DNA of 64,000 nucleotides from Pacificitalea sp040119125. Its GTDB lineage: Bacteria; Pseudomonadota; Alphaproteobacteria; Rhodobacterales; Rhodobacteraceae. The stretch covers positions 328,387 to 392,386 of the forward strand of contig JBEDTR010000001.1 of assembly GCA_040119125.1 (NCBI GenBank). The letters are read 5' to 3'. The position numbers were made by a program, and so were the translations under genes. Of the stretch, positions 33,930 to 41,411 are shown piece after piece. Positions within the stretch are counted from its first letter, which is position 1; the number at the start of each line of letters is the position of its first letter. A model generated the notes under the pieces. That model was not told where the DNA came from. It saw nothing but the letters and a program-made list of their open reading frames with translations, and ran no database searches.

Positions 33930-35300
33930 ATGTCCATTCCACAATCCGGCGGCGGCCCGATCGAGCGTCACGCCCAGCTTGCCGAATATCTCGCCGAAGG
34001 CTGCAAACCGCGCGATCAATGGCGCATCGGCACCGAGCATGAGAAATTCGGCTATTGCAAGGACACCCATCTGCCGCTGCCCTATGAGGGCGCGCGGTCG
34101 GTGCGCGCGATGCTGGAAGGTCTGCGCGACCGTTTTGGCTGGGCCCCGGTCGAAGAGGCGGGCAAGATCATCGGGCTGACCAAGGAGGGCGCGAATGTCA
34201 GCCTTGAACCCGGTGGCCAGCTAGAGCTTTCGGGCGCGCCGCTGGAGACCATCCATGAGACCTGCGACGAGGTGAACACCCACCTGCGCGAGGTCAAATC
34301 CGTGGCCGACGAGATCGGCATCGGGTTCATCGGGCTGGGCGCGGCGCCGGAATGGTCGCATGAGCAGATGAGCATGATGCCCAAGGGCCGCTATCGGCTG
34401 ATGACCGATTACATGGGCCGGGTTGGCACCCACGGCACGCAGATGATGTATCGGACCTGCACGGTGCAGGTGAACCTCGATTTCGGGTCCGAGGCCGATA
34501 TGGTCCAAAAGATGCGCGTGGCGCTGGCGTTGCAGCCCGTGGCCACCGCGCTGTTTGCCAATTCGCCCTTCTTTGACGGCAAGCCCAACGGCCATAAAAG
34601 CTGGCGCAGCCGGATCTGGCGCGGGCTGGATAATGACCGCACCGGGGTGCCGTCCTTTGTGTTCGACGAGGGGTTCGGGTTCGAAGCTTGGGCGGAATAT
34701 GCGCTCGATGTGCCGATGTATTTCGTCTATCGCGACGGCAAATATATCGACGCGCTGGGCCAGTCGTTCCGCGATTTCCTGCGGGGCGAACTGCCCGCGC
34801 TGCCCGGCGAGACCCCGACGCTGAGCGATTGGGCCGATCACCTGACGACCCTGTTCCCCGAAGCGCGGCTCAAGAAATTCATCGAAATGCGCGGTGCCGA
34901 TGGGGGCCCGTGGCGCAGGCTTTGCGCGCTGCCCGCATTCTGGGTGGGGCTGACCTATGACCAGAGCGCGCTGGATGCCGCGAGCGATCTGATCGCCGGT
35001 TGGGATCAGGAGACGCGCGAAGAATTGCGCGTGGCGGCGTCGGTCGATGGCTTGCAGGCGCAGGTCGGCGGCATTCGCATGCATGATCTGGCGCGCGAAT
35101 GCGTGGCCATCGCCGAGGCTGGGCTAAAGGCGCGCGCGCGTCCCGGTGCCGGTGGGCTGATCCCTGACGAGAGCCATTTCCTGAACGCCCTGCGCGAAAG
35201 CATCGAGACCGGCCGCACCCCGGCGGACGAACTGCTGGATCTGTATCACGGTGAATGGCAGGGCAAGCTGGACCCGATCTACGACGCGTTCAGCTATTGA
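33930..35300 (+). CDS. gshA: Glutamate-cysteine ligase, GCS2/plant type
   Basis: A 456-residue ATP-grasp-like ligase that joins Glu and Cys, the committed step of glutathione synthesis. Features: WRIGTEHEKFGY near residue 31, EPGGQLELSGAPLETIHETC near 92-111, and TVQVNLDFGSEADM. This is the redox-regulated plant/alphaproteobacterial class, distinct from the E. coli GshA. Cytosolic. No gshB in the window. It ends at an unusually strong hairpin that separates it from the convergent DUF805 gene. Confidence 0.94.
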   Translation: MSIPQSGGGPIERHAQLAEYLAEGCKPRDQWRIGTEHEKFGYCKDTHLPLPYEGARSVRAMLEGLRDRFGWAPVEEAGKIIGLTKEGANVSLEPGGQLELSGAPLETIHETCDEVNTHLREVKSVADEIGIGFIGLGAAPEWSHEQMSMMPKGRYRLMTDYMGRVGTHGTQMMYRTCTVQVNLDFGSEADMVQKMRVALALQPVATALFANSPFFDGKPNGHKSWRSRIWRGLDNDRTGVPSFVFDEGFGFEAWAEYALDVPMYFVYRDGKYIDALGQSFRDFLRGELPALPGETPTLSDWADHLTTLFPEARLKKFIEMRGADGGPWRRLCALPAFWVGLTYDQSALDAASDLIAGWDQETREELRVAASVDGLQAQVGGIRMHDLARECVAIAEAGLKARARPGAGGLIPDESHFLNALRESIETGRTPADELLDLYHGEWQGKLDPIYDAFSY

Positions 35301-35309
35301 GAGACGCCG

Positions 35310-35334
35310 TGGCGCGCGGTGGGACCGCGCGCCA
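35310..35334 (+). terminator. Strong hairpin between gshA and the DUF805 gene
   Basis: TGGCGCGCGGT (35310-35320) and ACCGCGCGCCA (35324-35334) form an 11-bp perfect stem with a 3-base loop, 10 bases after the gshA stop. No U tract on either side, so it may be a processing or Rho-assisted terminator for both convergent genes. Confidence 0.5.
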
Positions 35335-35339
35335 GTTCA

Positions 35340-35705
35340 TCACCGCAGCGGATCGGGCCCGAAACGGTTCGGGCCTTCGGTGCCGCGCAGGCAGAAGATC
35401 ACCAGCAGGGCAAGCTGCCCGATCATCGGGATCACGCCCAGCAGCAGCCACCACGCCGACATATCCCGGTCATGCAACCGCCGCCCGCCGACACAGATCG
35501 ACGGCAGCAGGACCGCCAGTGACCACAGGCTGCTGATCAGGCCTCCGGTAATGCCCATCAGCACAGCGCCTTCGATAAAGCCGAGCAGCAGGCTGACGCC
35601 CCATGTGAACAGCGCGAACCACCATAGTTCCGACCGTGGCGCGCGGCCCGATATTACCACATATTTTTCGAAGCAGGTTTTGACCGCCTCGGTGAAACTC
35701 ATCAT
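35340..35705 (-). CDS. DUF805 family membrane protein
   Basis: A 121-residue protein with about four membrane helices and the DUF805 pattern (GRAPRSELWWFALFTWG, GGRRLHDRDMSAWWLLLG). The family is widespread and its function unknown; the conserved RLHD(R/I) motif faces the cytosol. Two adjacent ATGs (35705, 35702) follow an AGGAG; I use the first. It lies 31 bases after plsY in the same direction and may be the last gene of the pyrB-pyrC-plsY series. Confidence 0.88.
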   Translation of the reverse strand: MMSFTEAVKTCFEKYVVISGRAPRSELWWFALFTWGVSLLLGFIEGAVLMGITGGLISSLWSLAVLLPSICVGGRRLHDRDMSAWWLLLGVIPMIGQLALLVIFCLRGTEGPNRFGPDPLR

Positions 35706-35736
35706 CTCGGGTCTCCTGTTGTCCCTTCCGGCGGAG

Positions 35737-36363
35737 TCAGGCAGAGGTCTTGGCCCCCTTGTCCGCGCCGATCTTAGGCTCCGTCCCTTGACGCAGCCGG
35801 GCAATGTTGGCGGCGTGGCGCAGATAGATCAACGCCGTTAGCGCCGCGCAGAGCAGCGCCGCATCGCTATGGCCAAAGACAAACACCCACAGCAGTGAGG
35901 AGGCCGAGGCCACCAGCGCGGCGAGCGACGAATAGCGCATCAGCTTGGCCATGATCAGCCAGACCGCGCCGGAGGCCAGCCCGACGGGCCAAGCCAGCAC
36001 CAGCAGCGTGCCAAAGAAGGTCGCTACGCCCTTGCCGCCGCGAAAGCCTAGATAGACGGGGTAGAGATGCCCGAGAAACGCGGCAAAACCCGCCAGCTGC
36101 GCGGCGTCTTCGCCCAAGGTGACGCGCCCGATTGCCACCGCGATCCCGGCCTTGCCAGCGTCCAGCAGGAGGGTCAGCAGCGCGGCGAGTTTATTGCCGG
36201 TGCGCAGCACATTGGTGGCGCCGATATTGCCCGATCCGATCTGGCGCAGATCGCCCAATCCGAACAGCCGGGCAATGACGATGCCAAAAGGGATCGCGCC
36301 CAGCAGGTAGCCCAGCACCGCCGTGAGGATAAGCGCAAGGGGCGCGGTTTCGATCAATGGCAT
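35737..36363 (-). CDS. plsY: Glycerol-3-phosphate acyltransferase PlsY
   Basis: A 208-residue integral membrane enzyme that transfers an acyl group from acyl-phosphate to glycerol-3-phosphate, opening phospholipid synthesis. The family motifs IGSGNIGATNVLRTGNK, GHLYPVYLGFRGGKGVATFFG and the final tyrosine/arginine region are present with five or so membrane helices. It needs PlsX, not seen in the window. Follows pyrC by 61 bases on the same strand. Confidence 0.96.
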   Translation of the reverse strand: MPLIETAPLALILTAVLGYLLGAIPFGIVIARLFGLGDLRQIGSGNIGATNVLRTGNKLAALLTLLLDAGKAGIAVAIGRVTLGEDAAQLAGFAAFLGHLYPVYLGFRGGKGVATFFGTLLVLAWPVGLASGAVWLIMAKLMRYSSLAALVASASSLLWVFVFGHSDAALLCAALTALIYLRHAANIARLRQGTEPKIGADKGAKTSA

Positions 36364-36424
36364 GGCAGGGCTCCCGGAGCTTCGATTTGCCTGAAATATT
36401 CTCGCCCACGGCGTGGCGCGCAGG

Positions 36425-37711
36425 TCACGCCGCGTAGCGGTCGTAGACGCGATGTCCGCCGACCCATGTGCCGATCACGCGGCCTTCCATGCGCTGCCCG
36501 TCAAACGGCGTGTTTTTGGATTTCGAGCGCAGCGCGAAGCGGTCCAGCACGAAGGGCGCGTCGGGGTCGAACAGCACCAGATCGGCGGGGCCAGTGGTGA
36601 GTGTCCCGCCCGAGAGCCCCAACCGCCGCGCCGGGTTCAGCGACATGGCGCGGAACAGCTGCGGCAGGCTCAGCGCGCCTGCATGGTAGAGCCGCATCGC
36701 CGCCGGAAGCAGGGTTTCCAACCCCACCGCGCCGGAGGCGGCCTCCTCAAACGGCAGGCGTTTGCTTTCTTCGTCCTGTGGCGTGTGCATCGAACAGATC
36801 ACGTCGATCAGCCCGGCGGCCACGGCCTCGACCACGGCAAGGCGGTCGTCTTCGTCGCGCAGGGGTGGTTTGACCTTGAAGAAGGTGCGGTAGTCGCCGA
36901 CGTCGAGCGCGTTGAGCGTCAGGTGGTGGATCGAGACGCCAGCGGTGACATCGAAACCGTTTTGCCGAGCGCGCTCCAAGGGCGGCAGCGCGCGGGCGGC
37001 GGTGATCTGATCGGCGTGGTAGCGGGCGCCGGTCATTTCGACCAGCGCGATGTCACGGTCCAGCCCCATACGTTCGGCCATGGGCGACACCGATGGCAGG
37101 CCGCGCAGGGCCGCGAATTTCCCCGATGTGGTCGCGGCCCCCGCCGACAGAAGCGGCTCCTGCGGATGGCCGATCACCAGCGCGCCGAGAGACCGCGCAT
37201 AGGTCAGGCAGCGCGATAGCACTTTCGTGTCGCGGGTCACGCGGTCGCCGTCGGAAAAGGCCACTGCGCCTGCGTCCTGCAAAAACCCGATCTCGACCAT
37301 TTCGCGGCCTTCGCGGGCGCGGGTCAGCGCGGCCATGGCGGCGATGCGGACCGGGCTGGCCTCCGCCCCGCGGCGCAGGGCGAATTCCAGCACTTCGGGG
37401 CTGTCGATGGTGGGCACGGTATCGGCGCGGGTGACCATGGTGGTCACGCCCCCGGCGGCGGCGGCCAGCCCAGCGGAGCGGAAGCTTTCCTTATGCCGCT
37501 CGCCCGGCTCACCGATTTTTACGCCGATATCGACAATGCCGGGGGCAAGGCATTTGCCGTTGCAGTCGATGATGTCCGCGCCTTCGGGGGTGGGGGCTTC
37601 CTGATCTTCGATCAGCGCGTCGATCTGGCCGTCGCGGACCACCAGATGACCGGTTTTCTCGCCCGTGCTCTCGGGATCGATCAGGCGGGCATTGCGGAAC
37701 ACCGTGAGCAT
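36425..37711 (-). CDS. pyrC: Dihydroorotase, class I
   Basis: A 428-residue amidohydrolase-fold protein for the third step of UMP synthesis. The family framework is clear (APGIVDIGVKIGEPGERHKES, VSIHHLTLNALDVGD, ICSMHTPQDEESK). The usual first metal-binding pair HxH (DxHxH) reads DIGVKIGEPG here and is therefore missing, while the later His (SIHHLT) and Asp/His elements are partly kept. Such non-canonical PyrC are the 'PyrX/PyrC-prime' type, known as inactive partners of aspartate carbamoyltransferase, so catalytic activity is doubtful. pyrB lies 1.1 kb upstream in the same orientation. Start ATG 37711. Confidence 0.9.
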   Translation of the reverse strand: MLTVFRNARLIDPESTGEKTGHLVVRDGQIDALIEDQEAPTPEGADIIDCNGKCLAPGIVDIGVKIGEPGERHKESFRSAGLAAAAGGVTTMVTRADTVPTIDSPEVLEFALRRGAEASPVRIAAMAALTRAREGREMVEIGFLQDAGAVAFSDGDRVTRDTKVLSRCLTYARSLGALVIGHPQEPLLSAGAATTSGKFAALRGLPSVSPMAERMGLDRDIALVEMTGARYHADQITAARALPPLERARQNGFDVTAGVSIHHLTLNALDVGDYRTFFKVKPPLRDEDDRLAVVEAVAAGLIDVICSMHTPQDEESKRLPFEEAASGAVGLETLLPAAMRLYHAGALSLPQLFRAMSLNPARRLGLSGGTLTTGPADLVLFDPDAPFVLDRFALRSKSKNTPFDGQRMEGRVIGTWVGGHRVYDRYAA

Positions 37712-37825
37712 GGAGGGGCCTTCATCGTCGGGAACAGTCGTGTGTTCCTTAACGCATGGGGCGGGTCGAACGGAAGGTGTCTTGGCGGGGAAGCGCTCGA
37801 TCAAGGGCCGGATCAGGGGGCTGGG

Positions 37826-38455
37826 TCAGAGCGCCGCCCAGATCAGCAGAAGCAGCACGACGACCACCGCCAACCCGATCAGGATCGTCTTGCGCGGGGT
37901 GCCGGTCTGCACCACGGGGGCGGTGCCGGGGGGCGGGGTTTCAGCGGCCTCGCTCGCGGCGGCGCTGTGCAGAGCAGGGCCAGCAGGGGCGGCGCGCTCC
38001 ACCGGGTAGGCTCCGACAAAGCGCAGCGGCGCGGTGGGGGCGAAGGTGCCGCTGCCGCCTTCGACGGCGCGCGGGGTGATCAGGACCAGCCCGCCGATCA
38101 GCGCGTTCAGACGGCTGCGATCCTCGCTCAGGCTGTCGGGCTGCACGCCGAGACCTTCGGTCAGGTAATTGGTCAGGCCAAGCCCGGCGACTCGATCAGC
38201 GGGAAACACATCGACATAGGCCGGATCAAGCGGCCCGTCCCAGCCAAGCGCCTCTGGCAAGGGCCAGTCTTCGGTTACGGGGGAGTTGTCCGTGTCCCCA
38301 TGCGGCGCGTCGGTCGCCGTCTCGATCGGCACGTCGGTCGGGGCGCTATAGGGGCCCAACGCTTCGGCGGGCAGGTCGAGGGTAAAGACCCAGACCGGGT
38401 TCTGCGTCAGATGTGGCGAAACCCGGAGCAGATCAGGGCGGGATGCATCGGTCAT
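37826..38455 (-). CDS. Unrecognised tail-anchored protein between pyrB and pyrC
   Basis: A 209-residue protein with a soluble acidic N-terminal domain (MTDASRPDLLRVSPHLTQNP; DPAYVDVFPADRVAGLGLTN) and a single hydrophobic segment at the very C-terminus (TILIGLAVVVVLLLLIWAAL), so it should be a tail-anchored membrane protein. I recognise no family. It lies between pyrB and pyrC in the same direction with a repeat element in front. A role in pyrimidine synthesis is only suggested by position. Confidence 0.8.
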   Translation of the reverse strand: MTDASRPDLLRVSPHLTQNPVWVFTLDLPAEALGPYSAPTDVPIETATDAPHGDTDNSPVTEDWPLPEALGWDGPLDPAYVDVFPADRVAGLGLTNYLTEGLGVQPDSLSEDRSRLNALIGGLVLITPRAVEGGSGTFAPTAPLRFVGAYPVERAAPAGPALHSAAASEAAETPPPGTAPVVQTGTPRKTILIGLAVVVVLLLLIWAAL

Positions 38456-38593
38456 GGCGGTCCTCTTTGCACGGCTGGCTGTTGCGCCCCAACGCGCCGG
38501 GGCGGCGAAGGGTCCGGGCAAAGGCATGGGCGCTGAGGTGGGGCGGTTGCCTCTGGCGCGCCTTCGGGCGCCCCGGTGCCGTGGTCCACTAGC

Positions 38594-38757
38594 GCATCGG
38601 GAGCCTGCCCGTGGGGTGGCGCTGCTCCGGTTGGGCGGGTGTGGTTTATGGTGGAGGGTGCCTCAAGGGGCTGGGGTCAGCGAGAGGTCCGGGAGCGCCA
38701 GCCCGTGGGGACGGGCAGGCGCTGGCCCGCGCGGCTTCGCCTTGTTCGCGGGCGGGG
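38594..38757 (-). repeat. Composite structured intergenic repeat, inverted copy 2
   Basis: Read on the minus strand this matches the element at 20307-20465. Its hairpin, AGCGCC-T-GCCCGT / ACGGGC-T-GGCGCT, pairs fully except for one T-T mismatch, where copy 1 has a G-U wobble. It lies in the 325-base gap (38456-38780) between pyrB and the tail-anchored gene; the remaining ~120 bases show nothing I can name. Confidence 0.78.
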
Positions 38758-38780
38758 GTGTTTGGTGTAACGGGCGGAAT

Positions 38781-39731
38781 TCAGGCGAATTGCGCGGGCT
38801 CGGCGTTGCGCTGATTGCGGGCCAGCAGGTCCATTGCGGCCATGCGCACCGCGACGCCCATTTCCACCTGTTCCTGAATGACCGAGCGGTTGATGTCATC
38901 GGCGATGGTGCCGTCGATCTCGACCCCGCGGTTCATGGGGCCGGGGTGCATGACGATGGCATCGGGTTTGGCGCAGGCGAGCTTCTCCGCATCCAGCCCG
39001 TAGCGGTGGTAATATTCGCGCTCCGAGGGGATGAAGCCGCCGTCCATCCGCTCCTTTTGCAGGCGCAGCATCATCACCACGTCGCAATCGGCCAGACCTT
39101 CGCGCATGTCGTCATAGACCTCGACGCCCCAGTCATGGATGCCCGAGGGCATCAGCGTCGGCGGGCCGACCAGCCGCACGCGGTTTTCCATCCGGCCCAG
39201 CAGCATGATGTTGGACCGCGCGACCCGGCTATGGGCGATATCCCCGCAGATCGCGATGTTGAGCCGGTGCAGACGGCCCTTGGCGCGACGGATGGTGAGC
39301 GCGTCGAGCAGCGCCTGCGTCGGGTGTTCATGACGGCCATCACCGGCGTTGAGCACGGCGCAATTCACCTTCTGCGCCAGCAGGTCGACCGCGCCGGAAT
39401 GGGGGTGACGCACGACCAGCAGATCGGGATGCATGGCGTTCAGTGTCAGGGCGGTATCGACCAGCGTTTCGCCCTTTTTGATGGAACTGGCCTGCATCTG
39501 CATGTTCATGACATCGGCGCCCAGACGCTTGCCCGCGATCTCGAAACTCGCCTGCGTGCGGGTCGAGTTTTCGAAGAACATGTTGATCTGGGTCAGCCCC
39601 TTCAGCGCATCGGAATGCTTATGCGGCTGGCGGTTCAGATCGACATAGCGGTCGGCGAGGTCGAGCAGGGTCGTGATCTCGGTCGGGTGCAGCGGCTCGA
39701 TCCCCAGCAGGTGCCGGTGGCGGAAGGTCAT
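38781..39731 (-). CDS. pyrB: Aspartate carbamoyltransferase catalytic subunit
   Basis: A 316-residue enzyme joining carbamoyl phosphate and aspartate in UMP synthesis. The carbamoyl-phosphate motif FFENSTRTQASFE is at about residues 52-64, with HPDLLVVRHPHSGA and the aspartate-loop VMHPGPMNRGVEID near the C-terminus. Start ATG 39731 (MTFRHRHLLGIEPLHPTEI); the frame stays open far upstream across the UDG gene but only on the antisense side. A promoter with a near-consensus -10 sits about 27 bases before the start. Confidence 0.97.
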   Translation of the reverse strand: MTFRHRHLLGIEPLHPTEITTLLDLADRYVDLNRQPHKHSDALKGLTQINMFFENSTRTQASFEIAGKRLGADVMNMQMQASSIKKGETLVDTALTLNAMHPDLLVVRHPHSGAVDLLAQKVNCAVLNAGDGRHEHPTQALLDALTIRRAKGRLHRLNIAICGDIAHSRVARSNIMLLGRMENRVRLVGPPTLMPSGIHDWGVEVYDDMREGLADCDVVMMLRLQKERMDGGFIPSEREYYHRYGLDAEKLACAKPDAIVMHPGPMNRGVEIDGTIADDINRSVIQEQVEMGVAVRMAAMDLLARNQRNAEPAQFA

Positions 39732-39764
39732 GGGCGGGATCTCCGGGTCATGGGTGCTGGCGGC

Positions 39765-39794
39765 GTTATAGGGCGGGGGAGGGCGCGGGGTAAA
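39765..39794 (-). promoter_or_regulatory. Candidate pyrB promoter
   Basis: On the minus strand TTTACC (39794-39789), 18 bases, TATAAC (39770-39765). The -10 matches consensus at five of six positions. Predicted transcript start near 39758. Confidence 0.5.
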
Positions 39795-39860
39795 GCGGTG
39801 CAAGCCCCGCTGGGCGGCTAGGCGTTGTGGCCGGGCGCGGGGCAGCGTAGCTTGGCCGCG

Positions 39861-40748
39861 ATGAGTCTCGCGATCGATCAGATGGATTTTCACACCGCCC
39901 GCGCCCTGCTGGAATGGCAGGTCGAATTGGGCGTGCTGGATGCTGTGGGCGAAACGCCGGTGGACCGCTATGCGGCCTCGGCCGAGGCGCTGGCACAGCA
40001 GGCGGCGCGGCAGGCCGAACGTCAGGCGGGGCAGCCGGGCCAATCCAACACGCAAGCAGGTGGGCAAAAGGGCCGCGAAGCCGGGACCCGTGCCAAACCG
40101 GGGCGCGCGCCGGGACCGCCGCTCACGCCGAAAGGCCCCGACACCGCGCTGCTGGCCGAACAGGCCGCGCAGGCCGCGGGGGATCTGGCGGCGCTGGCCG
40201 CCGCGCAGGAAGGTTTCGACCATTGCGATCTGAAGCGGGGCGCGCGCAGTTTTGTCTTTGCCGATGGGCGACCTGAAGCACGGGTGATGATCATCGGGGA
40301 ATCCCCCGGCGCGGAGGAAGACCGCGCAGGCCGGCCCTTTGTCGGGCAGGCGGGGCGGATGCTGGACCGGATGTTCGCGGCGATCGGGCTGACCCGCGAC
40401 GCGGCGGATGCGGAGCAGGCGTTCTATGTTTGCAATGTGCTGCCGTGGCGCCCGCCGCAGAACCGCGATCCGCAGGCGGCGGAGGTCGCGATGATGCTGC
40501 CCTTCGTCAAGCGTCACATCGCGCTGGTCGATCCCGATTTGCTGGTGCTGATGGGCAATCACCCCTGTGGCGCGCTGCTGGGCAAACGGGGCATCACCCG
40601 GCTGCGCGGCCAATGGGCGGAGGTCGAAGGCCGACCCGCCCTGCCGATGTTCCACCCGGCCTATCTGCTGCGCAACCCGGACCTGAAACGCGAGGCTTGG
40701 GCGGATCTGCTGAACCTGCAGGCGCGGCTGCGCGACAAGAAAGGCTGA
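39861..40748 (+). CDS. Family-4 uracil-DNA glycosylase-like protein lacking cluster cysteines
   Basis: A 295-residue protein. A ~110-residue Ala/Gln-rich N-terminal region precedes a UDG-superfamily domain with motif A GESPGAEED (146-154), FVGQAGRMLDRM and motif B MFHPAYLLRNP. In family 4 four cysteines bind a [4Fe-4S] cluster. Only the second survives here (Cys122 in DHCDLKRG); the positions of the others read Phe, Trp (LPWRPPQNR) and Leu. Expected role: removing uracil from DNA. Divergent from pyrB; moaB starts three bases after its stop. Activity without the cluster is an open question. Confidence 0.85.
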   Translation: MSLAIDQMDFHTARALLEWQVELGVLDAVGETPVDRYAASAEALAQQAARQAERQAGQPGQSNTQAGGQKGREAGTRAKPGRAPGPPLTPKGPDTALLAEQAAQAAGDLAALAAAQEGFDHCDLKRGARSFVFADGRPEARVMIIGESPGAEEDRAGRPFVGQAGRMLDRMFAAIGLTRDAADAEQAFYVCNVLPWRPPQNRDPQAAEVAMMLPFVKRHIALVDPDLLVLMGNHPCGALLGKRGITRLRGQWAEVEGRPALPMFHPAYLLRNPDLKREAWADLLNLQARLRDKKG

Positions 40749-40751
40749 GCC

Positions 40752-41294
40752 ATGGCGCGGATTGACGAGAGCCGGGATTTCGTGCCGGTGCGGATCGCGG
40801 TGCTGACGGTCTCGGACAGCCGCAGTGCCGCCGAGGACCGCTCCGGCGATACGCTGGTGGAGCGGCTGACCGGCGCGGGGCATCAATTGGCCGCGCGGAT
40901 GATCCTGCCCGATGAGCGCACCCAGATCGCCGATCAACTGCGCGCGTGGTGCGCCGACCCGGAGATCGATGTGATCCTGTCCACCGGCGGCACCGGCCTG
41001 ACGGGCCGCGATGTCACCGTCGAGGCGCATCGCGATGTCTATGAAAAGGAGATCGAGGCCTTCGGCACGGTCTTCACGCTGGTCTCCATGCAAAAAATCG
41101 GCACATCGGCGGTGCAGAGCCGGGCCACGGGCGGGGTCGCGCTGGGCACATATCTGTTCGCGCTGCCGGGCAGTCCGGGCGCCTGCCGTGATGCGTGGGA
41201 CGAGATTTTGGTCGCGCAACTCGACTATCGGCACCGGCCTTGCAATTTCGTCGAAATTTTTCCGCGTCTGGACGAACATCTGCGACGGAAATAG
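40752..41294 (+). CDS. moaB: Molybdenum cofactor biosynthesis protein MoaB/MogA-type
   Basis: A 180-residue protein of the molybdopterin-adenylylation family, which activates molybdopterin with ATP before molybdate insertion. The family motifs VLTVSDSRSAAEDRSGDTL, STGGTGLTGRDVTVEA and ALPGSPGACRDAWDEIL are intact. MoaB and MogA cannot be separated by eye; length and start favour MoaB. It follows the UDG-like gene by three bases and is probably translated with it. No other moa or moe gene is near. Confidence 0.93.
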   Translation: MARIDESRDFVPVRIAVLTVSDSRSAAEDRSGDTLVERLTGAGHQLAARMILPDERTQIADQLRAWCADPEIDVILSTGGTGLTGRDVTVEAHRDVYEKEIEAFGTVFTLVSMQKIGTSAVQSRATGGVALGTYLFALPGSPGACRDAWDEILVAQLDYRHRPCNFVEIFPRLDEHLRRK

Positions 41295-41338
41295 GCGGCG
41301 CTGTCGTATATTGGGCGAACGGGTCAATTGCGTGGCGC

Positions 41339-41384
41339 GCGTCACGCGGTTGTGGCTTGTCCGGGGGCGGGCGGCGCGTGACGC
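41339..41384. promoter_or_regulatory. Paired GCGTnACGC palindromes before the efflux operon
   Basis: GCGTCACGC (41339-41347) and GCGTGACGC (41376-41384) are each 9-base palindromes with one central base and are reverse complements of each other. They lie in the 117-base gap between moaB and the membrane-fusion gene, 28 bases before its start. A TATATT element is at 41307-41312. They could be operators of a local repressor; no regulator gene is adjacent. Confidence 0.35.
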
Positions 41385-41411
41385 TTGCCGCAATCATTAC
41401 GGGATGACTGC

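Noticed and set aside
41307..41312. TATATT as the promoter of the efflux operon
   Set aside because: No acceptable -35 hexamer at 16-18 bases upstream, so it was not called as a promoter.
39732..41393. Upstream continuation of the pyrB frame (about 550 codons)
   Set aside because: It is antisense to the UDG-like gene and moaB; PyrB homologues begin at 39731.
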